64,000 bases of DNA. Origin: Solimonas variicoloris DSM 15731. Lineage in GTDB: Bacteria; Pseudomonadota; Gammaproteobacteria; Nevskiales; Nevskiaceae. A model generated the notes under the pieces. The model had not been told where the DNA came from and did no database searches. It saw nothing but the letters and a program-made list of their open reading frames with translations. Shown here one piece after another: positions 17,651 through 26,961 of the stretch. The stretch covers positions 434,001 to 498,000 of the forward strand of contig NZ_KB907925.1 in assembly GCF_000382285.1 (NCBI RefSeq), read 5' to 3'. The translations under genes and the position numbers were made by a program. Position 1 is the first letter of the stretch, and every line of letters starts with the position of its first letter.

Positions 17651-18559
17651 TCAGGCCGCTTCGAGCGTCAGCCGCCCGGAGAGGATTTCCTCGGCGAACA
17701 TCTCGGCGGTGCGCGTCGCGCTCGCGGTCATGATGTCGAGATTGCCGGCGTACTTCGGCAGGAAGTCGCCGAGTCCTTCGACCTGCATGAAGCTGGTCAC
17801 GCGATGGCCGTCGAACACCGGGCCGTTGACGAGGCGGTAGCCCGGCACGTACTTCTGCACTTCGGCGACCATGTCGCGCACCGAAGCTTCGATTTCCTTC
17901 TGCTTCGGCTCGTCGACCGTCAGGCAGTGGATGGTGTCGCGCATGATCAGCGGCGGGTCGGCCGGGTTGATGACGATGATCGCCTTGCCCTGATCGGCGC
18001 CGCCGATCTTGGCGACCGCGCCGGCCGTGGTGCGCGTGAACTCGTCGATGTTCTTGCGCGTGCCGGGGCCGACCGACTTGCTCGACACCGTGGCGATGAT
18101 CTCGGCGTACTTCACCTTCTGCACGCGCGACACGGCATAGACCATCGGGATCGTCGCCTGGCCACCGCAGGTGACCATGTTGACGTTCATCTCGCGCTTG
18201 CCGGCGTGCTCCTTGAGATTGATCGGCGGCACGCAGTACGGGCCGATCGCCGCCGGCGTGAGATCGATCATCATCACACCGAGCGCGTTGAGCTTGTCGG
18301 AGTTGTCCTTGTGCACGTAGGCGCTGGTCGCGTCGAAGGCGATCTGCACGCCGTCGGCCTTGACGTGCGGCACCAGGCCGTCAACGCCCTTGTCGGTCGT
18401 CTTCAGGCCGTACTCACGCGCCCGCGCCAGACCTTCCGAGCTCGGGTCGACGCCGACCATCCACACCGGTTCGAGCACCTTCGAGCGGCGCAGCTTGTAG
18501 AGCAGATCGGTGCCGATGTTGCCGGGACCGATGATGGCGCATTTGATTTTCTGTGACAT
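17651..18559 (-). CDS. dmpF: Acetaldehyde/propionaldehyde dehydrogenase (CoA-acylating)
   Basis: 302 residues, matching the short DmpF/MhpF/BphJ/TesF family. Nucleotide-binding GPGNIGTDL at residues 10-18; catalytic Cys in [12 protein letters not shown] near residue 130; conserved [10 protein letters not shown] and INPADPP motifs. It converts the aldehyde released by the aldolase to acetyl-CoA or propionyl-CoA with NAD+ and CoA. It begins 7 bases after the hydratase stop, so the two are one transcript. The substrate chain length cannot be read directly. Confidence 0.95.
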   Translation of the reverse strand: MSQKIKCAIIGPGNIGTDLLYKLRRSKVLEPVWMVGVDPSSEGLARAREYGLKTTDKGVDGLVPHVKADGVQIAFDATSAYVHKDNSDKLNALGVMMIDLTPAAIGPYCVPPINLKEHAGKREMNVNMVTCGGQATIPMVYAVSRVQKVKYAEIIATVSSKSVGPGTRKNIDEFTRTTAGAVAKIGGADQGKAIIVINPADPPLIMRDTIHCLTVDEPKQKEIEASVRDMVAEVQKYVPGYRLVNGPVFDGHRVTSFMQVEGLGDFLPKYAGNLDIMTASATRTAEMFAEEILSGRLTLEAA

Positions 18560-18566
18560 CGCGATG

Positions 18567-19364
18567 CTAAGCCTCGAAGCCGATAGCCGCTTCGCCGATG
18601 CCGGCGAGCGTCAGGTGGAAACGGTCGCCCGGCACCGCCGGCAGCAGCGGCGCCAGCGAACCGGACAGGATGATTTCGCCCTTCAGGAAGGGAATGCCGT
18701 AGCGGCCGAGCGTGTTGGCGAGCCAGGCGACTGCGGTCGCCGGATGGCCCTGCACGGCGGCGCCGGTGCCGGACGCGGCGTGCGCGCCGTTCTTGGTGAT
18801 GTCCATCTTCACCGCGGCGAGATCGAGCGCGTGCGGCCGGACGCGATCATCGCCGACCACGAACACGCCGCAGGAGGCGTTGTCGGCGACGGTGTCCTGG
18901 ATCCGGATCTTCCAGTCGTCGATGCGCGAATCGACGATCTCGAAGCAGGGCAGCACGTAGTCGGTCGCGTCGAGCACCTGATCCTCGGTAACGCCCGGCC
19001 CCTTGAGATCCTTCTTCAGCACGAAGGCGATCTCGCCCTCGGCGCGCGGCTGGATCAGGCCGGCAGCGGCGATGCCGACGACGGCGCCGTTGTTCACCTG
19101 CATGCGGTCGGTCAGAAAGCCGAAGTCCGGCTGGTGCACGCCGAGCATGTCCTGCACCGGCTTGCTGGTGACGCCGATCTTTTTGCCGATCAGCTTCTCG
19201 CCGTCAGCGAGGCGGCGGTGCAGGAAGTGCAGCGAGATGTTGTAGGCGTCGTCGATGTCGATGCCATCGACGCGTCCCGACAGCGGCGCGATCGTGCGGC
19301 GCGCGCGCAGTGCGGTATACAGCTCGTCGCCGAGCGCGACGATGGATGTCTGGGGCAGGGCCAT
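18567..19364 (-). CDS. 2-keto-4-pentenoate / 2-hydroxyhexa-2,4-dienoate hydratase
   Basis: 265 residues of the DmpE/MhpD/TesE hydratase family (fumarylacetoacetase-like fold). Metal-binding acidic residues sit in AEGEIAFVL and CFEIVDSRI; the conserved [15 protein letters not shown] near residue 60 and the C-terminal SGSLAPLLP are family features. It adds water to a 2-hydroxydienoate to form the 4-hydroxy-2-oxoacid used by the aldolase. Its ATG lies 4 bases after the hydrolase stop, showing tight coupling. Confidence 0.93.
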   Translation of the reverse strand: MALPQTSIVALGDELYTALRARRTIAPLSGRVDGIDIDDAYNISLHFLHRRLADGEKLIGKKIGVTSKPVQDMLGVHQPDFGFLTDRMQVNNGAVVGIAAAGLIQPRAEGEIAFVLKKDLKGPGVTEDQVLDATDYVLPCFEIVDSRIDDWKIRIQDTVADNASCGVFVVGDDRVRPHALDLAAVKMDITKNGAHAASGTGAAVQGHPATAVAWLANTLGRYGIPFLKGEIILSGSLAPLLPAVPGDRFHLTLAGIGEAAIGFEA

Positions 19365-19368
19365 CGCG

Positions 19369-20220
19369 TCAGCCGTTCCGCAGGAAGTCGGCGACCATGC
19401 GATTGAAGAACTCGCGATGCTCGACCATCACCCAGTGCCCGCAGTTCGGCACCGTGATCATGCGCAGATTGGGAATGCCCTTGGCGAGCTTGAGGATGCC
19501 GGTCTCCGGCATCATCTTCTCGTTGATGCCCCAGAAGGCGAGCGCCGGGCAGCGGATTTCGCCGAGGCGCGCCGTCATGTTCGGCACCTTCATCGTCTTG
19601 ACGACCTGCGGGTTCTGCAGGCGCATCAGCGCGTGGCGCTCGGCGACCAGCGCATCGTCGATCAGCGACTTGTCGTGGACCAGCGCGTTTTCCATGAAGT
19701 AGCGCAGGCGTTCCGACGTCACCGGTTCCGCCGACATGAACACTTCCTTCATGAACGCCATCGCCGGCATCTTGAAGTAGTCCGGCTGGTCCTCGACGCC
19801 GCCCGGCGCCATCAGCACCAGCTTCTCGACCTGCTGCGGATAGTCGAGCGCGTAGCCGAGCGCGATCGCGCCGCCCAGCGAGTTGCCGATCAGCGTGCAT
19901 TTCGCGATGCCGATCTGATCGAGCGTCTGCTTCACGCACTCGATGAAGAACGACAGCGGGTACTCGACGTCGTCCGGCTTGTCCGAATAGCCGTAGCCGA
20001 TCAGGTCCGGCAGGATCACGCGGTACCCGGCGGCGACCAGCTCCCGATAGTTGCCCTTGAAGTTCGAGTAACCGCAGGCGCCGGAGCCGGAGCCGTGCAG
20101 GAACACGACGACCGGACCCTGTCCTTCGTCGAGATAGTGGATGCGATAGCCGTTCGGCAGCTGCGCGTACCGGCCTTCGGGAACCGGCTTGCTGGGAGTG
20201 TTTTGCGCGGGGGCGTTCAT
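19369..20220 (-). CDS. Meta-cleavage-product alpha/beta hydrolase (C-C bond hydrolase)
   Basis: 283 residues from the ATG at 20220 (AGGA upstream); an in-frame ATG at 20253 is a possible alternative. Alpha/beta hydrolase fold with oxyanion motif HGSGSGACGYSNF, nucleophile Ser in IGNSLGG near residue 110 and catalytic His in NCGHWVMVEH. The position of the acid residue reads WGINEKMMP, where relatives such as HsaD or BphD have Asp, so Glu may serve. It should hydrolyse a ring-cleavage product into the 2-hydroxydienoate handled by the next gene. It is the first gene of the operon hydrolase-hydratase-dehydrogenase-aldolase-SDR. Confidence 0.9.
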   Translation of the reverse strand: MNAPAQNTPSKPVPEGRYAQLPNGYRIHYLDEGQGPVVVFLHGSGSGACGYSNFKGNYRELVAAGYRVILPDLIGYGYSDKPDDVEYPLSFFIECVKQTLDQIGIAKCTLIGNSLGGAIALGYALDYPQQVEKLVLMAPGGVEDQPDYFKMPAMAFMKEVFMSAEPVTSERLRYFMENALVHDKSLIDDALVAERHALMRLQNPQVVKTMKVPNMTARLGEIRCPALAFWGINEKMMPETGILKLAKGIPNLRMITVPNCGHWVMVEHREFFNRMVADFLRNG

Positions 20221-20322
20221 CGTCCTGGCCTTGGCGGCACGTGTGGCCGGCATGGTCCCGCATGCGAGGCCCCGCACTCTTCGTCCTTTTGGGTGATCGG
20301 CCGGCGCCTGCGGCCGCGATGG

Positions 20323-21384
20323 CTATCCGCCGTGCGCCGGCCCGGCGAAATGCCGTTGCCGGTATTCGCCCGGAGGCAGGCCGAGCCAGCTCTTGAATGC
20401 GGCGGTGAAGGAGCTTTGCTCGCCGTAGCCCAGCAGCAGCGTGATTTCGGACAGGCCCAGATCCGGCTGGGCGAGGTAGTGCAGTGCCAGTTCGCGACGC
20501 ACCTGCACGAGCAGATCGCCGAACGACACGTGCTCGGCCTGCAGACGGCGGCGCAGGCTGCGCTCGCTCAGGTCCAGCGCCTGCGCGACCTCCGAAGCCG
20601 TCGGCGCCCGCTGCGGCAGGCGCTGGCGGATGGCCACGACCACGCGCGGCGTCAGTTGCGCGCCGTGAATCTGCTGCAGCTGTTCGCGCGCCCTTTGCTC
20701 CATCAGCAGGCGCAATTGCGCGTCGTGCTGGACCAGCGGCGTCGCCAGCAGGGCGATGTCGAAGCTCAGGGCGTTGTCTTCGGCATTGAAGCGCACCGGG
20801 CAGCCGAACAGGCGCTCGTACTCGTTCCCGCCGGTCGGCCGCCGGTGCTGGAAGCAGGCTTCGCGGATCTCGCCGCGGATGCCGGTGATCCAGCGCCCGA
20901 AGCTGAGCCAGCCGGCGACGATCGCTTCGTTGACCGGGCGCATGCGCTCGCCGTCCGGCATGCCGGAGCGCCAGGCCAGCCGCACCCGTCCGCCGCTGGT
21001 GCTCACCACCGTGCTGCCGCCGTCGTAGACCAGGCTTTCGTAGCGCGGGATCAAGGCCACCGCTTCGCCGAGCGTGTTGCAGCTCATGGCCGCGTAGCCC
21101 AGCGCGCTGAAGGTGCGCGGCCGCACCTGCATGCCCATGTGCAGGCCGATCAGGTCGTCGCCGCCGGCGTGGCGCGCGAGGTCGAACAAACGCAGCAGAC
21201 CGTTGAGGTCGAGACGCCAGGCGGGATCGTCGAGATGCCGCATTTCGATGCCGGCTTCGGTCGCAAGCCGGCTGCGCTCGACGCCGCGCGCCGTGGCCGT
21301 ATCGAGCAGCGCCTGGACATAAGCCGCCGATACCGAGCCGAGCACCGACTGGCCGTTGTGCCTAAGGATCTGGCCGGCCGTCAT
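20323..21384 (-). CDS. AraC-family transcriptional regulator
   Basis: 353 residues from the ATG at 21384; an ATG at 21423 in frame is also possible. The N-terminal about 200 residues match the arabinose-binding-like ligand domain (PF12625 type) found in OruR/ArgR-like AraC regulators. The C-terminal AraC DNA-binding domain has two helix-turn-helices (ASEVAQALDLSERSLRRRL and LSEITLLLGYGEQSSFTAAF) and ends with the LPPGEYRQ signature. It lies directly upstream of, and on the same strand as, the lower-pathway operon, with 102 bases between them, so it probably controls that operon. It could equally act on the divergent membrane protein operon 63 bases away. Confidence 0.93.
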   Translation of the reverse strand: MTAGQILRHNGQSVLGSVSAAYVQALLDTATARGVERSRLATEAGIEMRHLDDPAWRLDLNGLLRLFDLARHAGGDDLIGLHMGMQVRPRTFSALGYAAMSCNTLGEAVALIPRYESLVYDGGSTVVSTSGGRVRLAWRSGMPDGERMRPVNEAIVAGWLSFGRWITGIRGEIREACFQHRRPTGGNEYERLFGCPVRFNAEDNALSFDIALLATPLVQHDAQLRLLMEQRAREQLQQIHGAQLTPRVVVAIRQRLPQRAPTASEVAQALDLSERSLRRRLQAEHVSFGDLLVQVRRELALHYLAQPDLGLSEITLLLGYGEQSSFTAAFKSWLGLPPGEYRQRHFAGPAHGG

Positions 21385-21447
21385 TACCGCAGCTTGGCGT
21401 GGCGACGGAAAAATACCGCGCATCTATTTTTGTTCTCCCCGGTCCTC

Positions 21448-22086
21448 ATGATATCCGCCGAATCCGCTGCGCGCGCGCTGGGTCTCCTGCGCGATCCGAC
21501 GCACTTCAAGTGGTACGTCATCCCCCTGCTGCTGATCGTCGTGTATGTCTACGCGGAGCAGGTTCGTGCGCGCCGGTGGCCGGTCGTGCTCGGCGGTCTG
21601 GCGTTCTGGTTCATGGACTGGATCAACGAAATCTGGAACGGCCTGGTCTTTCATTTCACGCAGTACGCGCCGGTCTGGGGCGCGCCCGGCGACACGGCCT
21701 ACCTGATCCTGATCGGCCTCAACGTCGAGATCTGCCTGATGTTCGCGGTCATGGGCGTGAGCTCGCTGCTGCTGCTGCCGGCCGACCCGCGGCTCAGGAT
21801 TCTCGGCATCAACAACCGGCTGTTCTTCGCCGCGCTGAATTCGGCGCTGGCGGTGGCGGTCGAGTGCTGGCTCAACGCCATCGGGGCGCTCACCTGGGAA
21901 TACCGTTACTGGAATCGCGGCTTTCCCTATCTCGTATTCGTCATCGGCTATCTGCCGTTCTTCCTGGTGGCCTACTGGGTCCACGACCTGCCGGATACGC
22001 GCCAGCAGCTCAAGGCGGTCGGTGCGCTCGGCGGCGTGGTCGCGGCGAGCCTGTTGCTGTTCGGCTGTCTGCTGGGCTGGCTGTGA
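21448..22086 (+). CDS. Conserved multi-pass membrane protein of unknown function
   Basis: 212 residues, about six hydrophobic segments: WYVIPLLLIVVYVY, VVLGGLAFWFMDW, AYLILIGLNVEICLMFAVMG, FFAALNSALAVAVECWL, YLVFVIGYLPFFLVAYWV and VAASLLLFGCLLGWL. Strikingly rich in Trp, Tyr and Asn, including the polar motif MDWINEIWN and the turn HFTQYAPVWGAPG. I do not recognise a characterised family. Its stop overlaps an upstream in-frame ATG of the following lipoprotein frame (TGATG), and the third gene is a GH5 glycosidase, so a role with envelope lipids or glycolipids is a reasonable guess only. Confidence 0.85.
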   Translation: MISAESAARALGLLRDPTHFKWYVIPLLLIVVYVYAEQVRARRWPVVLGGLAFWFMDWINEIWNGLVFHFTQYAPVWGAPGDTAYLILIGLNVEICLMFAVMGVSSLLLLPADPRLRILGINNRLFFAALNSALAVAVECWLNAIGALTWEYRYWNRGFPYLVFVIGYLPFFLVAYWVHDLPDTRQQLKAVGALGGVVAASLLLFGCLLGWL

Positions 22087-22100
22087 TGCGGAGCTTGTCG

Positions 22101-23750
22101 ATGAAAAAGCTGCTGGCGGTCCTGCTTCCCGTGCTGCTGACGCTCGGTGCCTGCGGGCGCAGCGAAACATCGGCGAGCGATCCCCCGGCCATGCCGTGGC
22201 CGGATACGCCGTTCATGCCGCAGCCGGACCCGTCCGCCGTGCTGCTGCCGTGCATCCCGGTCGGCACGATCGGACTCGAAGGCACGCTGGGCCGGGAGGA
22301 CGATACCCGGCCCGCAGCGACCGGCCCGGACCTCGGCAACGGTCTGGCCGCCGATGCCGTCGGCAGCGGCCCCGCGGACCTGCCGGAACAGGTTTTCCTG
22401 CGTACGGACACCGAGACCTTCAACCGCCGCTACCAATTCGCGCTGCGCGACGGCAAGGTCTGGTTCAAGTCGAACACCGCCGTCACCGGCATCCGCCAGC
22501 CGTGGGCCGCGGTGACGATGCCGGCGTGCCTCGCCGGCACCGTGATCGGCATCGCCGTCGACGACGACGAGCTGATCGCCATCCGTGCCGACGGCGGTAT
22601 CTACGGCATGGACAACGCGCTCAAGGACTACGCGCGCTTCAACTGGTCGTCGCGATGGGGCGCGCCGCTGTGGCTAGGTCTCGGCTACCAGCTGCCGCCG
22701 GACTACCGGGCCTGGAGCTGGACCGTGATTTCGCCCGCCGAGGACGTGCACTGGACCGATCCCGCCGACAACCTGCACGCGGTCGGCAACGGCAAGGTGT
22801 CGCACATCTGGTCGCTGCGCGCGGACGGCCAGCGCTACACCCTCAACGATCCCTGGCTGCCGCCCGACGGCAGCTACGAAATGTGCGGCCCGCGCCGCGG
22901 CCAGTTCCGCGGCGTGAATCTGTCGGCCAGTGGTTCGACGATCTTCACCGTCAATCGCTACGGCGATCTCTACACGCGCAACTACGATTTCGATCTGTGC
23001 GGCGACGATGGCGTGTTCTTCGACTATTCCTACGAAGACCAGCGCGGCGTCAGCAATCCGGCGATCCAGCTGCCGACCTTCGACTGGCAGCGGCAGCCGA
23101 AGATCCGCGGCGCGATCACGCAGAACATCAGCGTGCACAAGGTCGGCGTCGACATGGCGCACCGCATCCTTCGCGTTGAAGGCGAGGATGCCGCGGGCCA
23201 TACCGGCTACTGGGAGAAGGACTACCGGGACATGGACGCCTCGCACTGGGCCTTCATCCGCACCGACCAGCCCTTGCGCGGCGTGCTGCTCGACAACCGG
23301 CCGTACGACAGCTCGCTGGACGACGCAGCGCCGAGCGAAGACGCGTACTTCTCCCGCAACATGGACCAGCTCGCGGCGCTGGCTGCGCATTCTTCGGTCA
23401 GCGGCGATGACGACTGGGCCGGCGAGCTGCCCGATTTCAACTTCTACTGCCCGCCGCAGGCGCTGCGCATCTGGTTCGCGCCGGATCAGCATCTCGATCT
23501 GATCCTGCACACCGTCGACACCATCCGCCAGCTGCCGGCCAGCCGCGGTCTCGGCGCGACGCCGCGCCGTTTCAGCGGCGACATCGAAGTTCCGGCCGAG
23601 ACTCTGGCCGCGCTCGACACGCTGCCGGCGAAATCGCGGCAGTTCATCCAGCTCTATCTGAAAGACCAGCGCCACACCGGCGTCACGCTGCGCGGCACCA
23701 GCACGCGGATCACGATCACGGAGTTCGGATGGCAGTTCGAAAGCCCGTGA
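22101..23750 (+). CDS. Large lipoprotein of unknown function
   Basis: 549 residues from the ATG at 22101 (GGAG 8 bases upstream; an ATG at 22086 overlapping the previous stop is the alternative). Lipoprotein signal with lipobox LGAC at residues 13-16 or so. The mature protein has repeated Trp/Asp-rich strands (IAIRADGGIYGMD, HIWSLRADGQRYTLND, IFTVNRYGDLYTRNYD) that look like blades of a beta-propeller. The segment DLCGDDGVFFDYSYEDQRG adds a Cys and a dense acidic patch. No catalytic motif recognised. It sits between the membrane protein and the GH5 glycosidase with overlapping ends, so the three probably act together at the envelope. Confidence 0.82.
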   Translation: MKKLLAVLLPVLLTLGACGRSETSASDPPAMPWPDTPFMPQPDPSAVLLPCIPVGTIGLEGTLGREDDTRPAATGPDLGNGLAADAVGSGPADLPEQVFLRTDTETFNRRYQFALRDGKVWFKSNTAVTGIRQPWAAVTMPACLAGTVIGIAVDDDELIAIRADGGIYGMDNALKDYARFNWSSRWGAPLWLGLGYQLPPDYRAWSWTVISPAEDVHWTDPADNLHAVGNGKVSHIWSLRADGQRYTLNDPWLPPDGSYEMCGPRRGQFRGVNLSASGSTIFTVNRYGDLYTRNYDFDLCGDDGVFFDYSYEDQRGVSNPAIQLPTFDWQRQPKIRGAITQNISVHKVGVDMAHRILRVEGEDAAGHTGYWEKDYRDMDASHWAFIRTDQPLRGVLLDNRPYDSSLDDAAPSEDAYFSRNMDQLAALAAHSSVSGDDDWAGELPDFNFYCPPQALRIWFAPDQHLDLILHTVDTIRQLPASRGLGATPRRFSGDIEVPAETLAALDTLPAKSRQFIQLYLKDQRHTGVTLRGTSTRITITEFGWQFESP

Positions 23751-25228
23751 TGCGGTGGTGCCGCGCTGCGGCGGCCGCGGCCCTGATCCTCGGCGTGGCC
23801 GGCTGCGGCTCGTCCGACGCACCGACGCCGGCCGAGGCGCTGCCGCGTTCGACCGGGCCGCTGCGCGCGGACGGCCGCTGGCTGCGCGACCAGCAGGGCC
23901 GGGTGGTGATCCTGCACGGCCTGCAGCTCGCGCACAAAACCGCGCCGTACTATCCGCCGCCGGAGAGTTTCACTGCGGACGACGTGCGGCTGATGCGCGA
24001 CGCCGGCTTCAACGCGGTCCGTCTGGCCTGGTTCTGGAAAGGGCTGGAACCGGAGCGCGGGCAGTACGACGCCGACTATCTGGCCCAGTACCTGCGGCAG
24101 GCGCGGCTGATCGCCGAGCAGGGCTTGTTCGTGATGCCGGAGTTTCATCAGGATCTCTACAACGAGCAGACCCTCGGCGCCGGCTTTCCCGACTGGGCCA
24201 CTCTGAGCGACGGTCTGCCGGCCGTGCCCGACGCGGGCGCGCTGAACCTCTACAACCTCGCCGCTGCGCGCGCGTTCGACAATCTGTACGCCAATCGCGA
24301 CGGCCTTCAGGACGCCTTCGCCGACGCCTGGCGGCAGGTCGTCGTCGCCCTGCGGCCCTATCGCGCGCAGCTGGCCGGCTACGACCTGTTCAACGAGCCG
24401 GCGGCCGGCACGCAGAACCTGCTCTGCTCGCAGCCGGCCGGTTGCCCGCAGTTCGATCGGCTGTCGCTGCAACCTTTGCAGGACAAGCTCGCGGCGGCGG
24501 TGCGGGCCGAGGATGCCGACGGCATCGTCTGGTACGAGCCGCATACCTTCTTCGACTTCAGCGTGTCGTCCTGGCTGGCCGCGCCGCCGGCGGGCATCGG
24601 CGCGGTCGGCTTTGCCTTTCATGCGTACTGCCTGCCGGCGATCCTCACCGGCCAGCCGGATCAGGAATCGCAGGCGCCGGCTTACGGCCTTTGTCCCGCG
24701 CTCGACGGCCGGGTTTTCGATAACGCCGAGGCCACCGCGGCGCGCATGGCGGCGCCGCCGCTGTTCAACGAATTCGGCGACACCCAGGATCTGCACCAGA
24801 TCCGGCGGCTGATCGCGCTCGCCGACAGCCGTCGCATCGGCTGGATGTACTGGGGTTACAAGGACTGGGTCGACGTGCCCGGCGGCGCCGGCGACGGCGG
24901 CCTGTTCGACGATGACGACGACAACCGTACGCTGCGCGGCGCCAAGCTCGACGTGCTGTCCGAGCCCTATCCGATGGCCGTCGCCGGCACGCCCGAGCAA
25001 TACGGCTACGATCCGGACCGCCGCACGTTCGAGCTGCGCTACACGCCGGACCCTGCGCTTGCCGCGCCGACGCTCGTGTTCACGGCGCCGCGCCAGTACC
25101 CCGCAGGCTATCGGCTCGAACTCAGCGGCGGGCGCGTCGTGTCCGCCGAAGGCGCGGCCGTGCTCGGCGTGCAGCCCGTGCCCGGCGCCAGTACCGTGAT
25201 CCTCCGCCTGCGGCCGCCCGACGCCTGA
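23729..25228 (+). CDS. GH5-family glycoside hydrolase lipoprotein, endoglycoceramidase-like
   Basis: 499 residues from 23729 (GGAG upstream); a second ATG at 23750 overlaps the previous stop and would give a cleaner lipoprotein signal, so the true start is unsure. Lipobox GVAGC. The catalytic (beta/alpha)8 barrel begins with RDQQGRVVILHGLQ, continues with FNAVRLAWFWKGLEPERG and shows the acid/base Glu in YDLFNEP (about residue 223) and the nucleophile Glu in LFNEFG (about 349), as in clan GH-A enzymes. The order and the C-terminal beta-sandwich resemble endoglycosylceramidases rather than cellulases. It overlaps the preceding lipoprotein gene by 22 bases. Glycolipid cleavage is an inference. 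Confidence 0.88.
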   Translation: MAVRKPVMRWCRAAAAAALILGVAGCGSSDAPTPAEALPRSTGPLRADGRWLRDQQGRVVILHGLQLAHKTAPYYPPPESFTADDVRLMRDAGFNAVRLAWFWKGLEPERGQYDADYLAQYLRQARLIAEQGLFVMPEFHQDLYNEQTLGAGFPDWATLSDGLPAVPDAGALNLYNLAAARAFDNLYANRDGLQDAFADAWRQVVVALRPYRAQLAGYDLFNEPAAGTQNLLCSQPAGCPQFDRLSLQPLQDKLAAAVRAEDADGIVWYEPHTFFDFSVSSWLAAPPAGIGAVGFAFHAYCLPAILTGQPDQESQAPAYGLCPALDGRVFDNAEATAARMAAPPLFNEFGDTQDLHQIRRLIALADSRRIGWMYWGYKDWVDVPGGAGDGGLFDDDDDNRTLRGAKLDVLSEPYPMAVAGTPEQYGYDPDRRTFELRYTPDPALAAPTLVFTAPRQYPAGYRLELSGGRVVSAEGAAVLGVQPVPGASTVILRLRPPDA

Positions 25229-25328
25229 GCGCCGGCCCTGCGCGGCCGGCTCGTTCAGAGAGATGAGGCCGGCACCGCCGCGGCTGCGTACAGTGCGCGG
25301 GAACACTCGCCGAGGCTGCAGAACGAGG

Positions 25329-26099
25329 ATGGCGCAATCACCGAGAACCGTGCTCGTCACCGGCGGCGCCAAGGGCGTCGGCCGCGGCATCAGCGAGCGC
25401 TTCCTGGCGCAGGGCGAGGCGGTCGTCGTCTGCGGCCGCGAGGCGCCGGACGCGCTGCCGGAGGTCGACGGCCGCCGCGCCGAGTTCATCGCCGCCGATG
25501 TGCGCGATGCCGCCGCGGTCGAGGCGCTGTTCGCGCAGATCGCGCAGCGCCACGGCCGCCTCGACGTGCTCGTCAACAACGCCGGCGGCGCGCCGTTCGC
25601 GATGGCCGACAAGGCCTCGCCGCGCCTGCACGAGAAGATCATCCAGCTGAACCTGCTGGCGCCGCTGCACCTGGCGCAGAAGGCCAACGCGATGATGCAG
25701 GCGCAGCCGCGCGGCGGCGTCATCGTCTTCATCGGCAGCGTCAGCGGCCTGCGCGCCTCGCCGGGCACCGCCGCCTACGGCGCCGCCAAGGCCGGCGTGC
25801 TGAATCTGGTGCAGACGCTGGCCGTCGAATGGGCGCCGAAGACGCGCGTCGTCGCCGTCAGCCCCGGGCCGGTGCTGACCGAGCATGCCGACCTGCATTT
25901 CGGCGATGAGGCGGGCGTCGCCGCGGTGGCGCGGACGATCCCGCTCGGGCGCCTGGCGACGCCGGCCGACATCGGCGAGGCCTGCGCCTGGCTGGCCTCG
26001 GACGCTGCCGCCTATCTGTCCGGCACCAACCTCGTGCTGCACGGCGGCGGCGAGCGGCCGGCCTTCCTCGACGCGGCGACCGCGAACCGGGACGGCTGA
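25329..26099 (+). CDS. Short-chain dehydrogenase/reductase (SDR)
   Basis: 256 residues from the ATG at 25329 (GAGG immediately upstream). Classical SDR: TGGAKGVGRG cofactor loop, LVNNAGG, Ser in IGSVSG, and YGAAKAG active site (YxxxK). SPGPVLTEH follows the catalytic helix. First of two SDRs in a row on the same strand; the second starts 82 bases later. Substrate unknown; the setting with SnoaL-like and KstD-like genes suggests a hydroxysteroid-like or other cyclic alcohol. Confidence 0.92.
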   Translation: MAQSPRTVLVTGGAKGVGRGISERFLAQGEAVVVCGREAPDALPEVDGRRAEFIAADVRDAAAVEALFAQIAQRHGRLDVLVNNAGGAPFAMADKASPRLHEKIIQLNLLAPLHLAQKANAMMQAQPRGGVIVFIGSVSGLRASPGTAAYGAAKAGVLNLVQTLAVEWAPKTRVVAVSPGPVLTEHADLHFGDEAGVAAVARTIPLGRLATPADIGEACAWLASDAAAYLSGTNLVLHGGGERPAFLDAATANRDG

Positions 26100-26181
26100 A
26101 CGCCGGCCGGGGCGGCCGGATCGACGCCGCCGTGCAGGCGCGGACGTGAACGCGGCGGATCACCGCCAGGCAGCGGGAGAC

Positions 26182-26949
26182 ATGGCGATGCGCAGACTGG
26201 CAGGCAAGGTGGTGATCGTCGCCGGTGGCGGCTCCGGCATCGGCGCGGAAACGGCGCGGCGTCTGGCCGATGAGGGCGCGGCCGTGCTGGTCGGCGATCT
26301 CGACGGCGTCGCCGCCGAGCGCGTCGCCGCCCGCATCGTCGCCGACGGCGGCACGGCGCGCGGCCAGCACTGCGACATCGCCGACGAGGCCAGCGTCGCG
26401 GCGCTGGTGCAGGCCGCGGTCCGGGACTGGGGCGGTCTCGACGGCATTCACGTCAACGCCGCCGACATGCGCGCGCTGCTCGACGACACCGACGCGCTCG
26501 ACGTGCCGCTGGACATCTTCGACCGCACGCTGCGCGTCAATCTGCGCGGCCATCTGCTGTGCACGCGCGCCGCGCTGCCGGCGCTGCTCGCGCGCGGCGG
26601 CGGCGCGATCGTCTATACCAGCTCCGGCGCCGCCGACATGGGCGAGCCGACGCGCGTGTCGTACGCCGTCAGCAAGAGCGGCCTGCAGGCACTGATGCGG
26701 CACGTCGCGACACGCTGGGGCAAGGCTGGCGTGCGCGCCAACGCGATCGCGCCCGGCCTGGTGCTCACCGAACAATTGCGCGAGCACTTTCCCGAGGATC
26801 TGCGGCAGGCGACGCTGGCGATCACGCGCAGCCCGCGCCTCGGCCGTTCCGAGGACATCGCGGCGGTGGTGGCGATGCTGATGTCGGACGACGGCGCCTG
26901 GATCAACGGCCAGGTGCTGGGCGTCGACGGCGGCGCGCGGCTGCGCTGA
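26182..26949 (+). CDS. Short-chain dehydrogenase/reductase (SDR)
   Basis: 255 residues. GGGAG precedes the ATG at 26182. Rossmann motif AGGGSGIG, a variant NNAG motif (HVNAADM), Ser in YTSSGAA and the catalytic YAVSKSG. C-terminal GQVLGVDGG is the standard cofactor-side ending. Probably co-transcribed with the preceding SDR. Substrate unknown. Confidence 0.92.
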   Translation: MAMRRLAGKVVIVAGGGSGIGAETARRLADEGAAVLVGDLDGVAAERVAARIVADGGTARGQHCDIADEASVAALVQAAVRDWGGLDGIHVNAADMRALLDDTDALDVPLDIFDRTLRVNLRGHLLCTRAALPALLARGGGAIVYTSSGAADMGEPTRVSYAVSKSGLQALMRHVATRWGKAGVRANAIAPGLVLTEQLREHFPEDLRQATLAITRSPRLGRSEDIAAVVAMLMSDDGAWINGQVLGVDGGARLR

Positions 26950-26961
26950 GCGTGCGGGCGC

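Noticed and set aside
25231-25250. GC hairpin after the GH5 gene as terminator
   Set aside because: GCCGGCC/GGCCGGC pairs, but there is no T run, so intrinsic termination is not supported.
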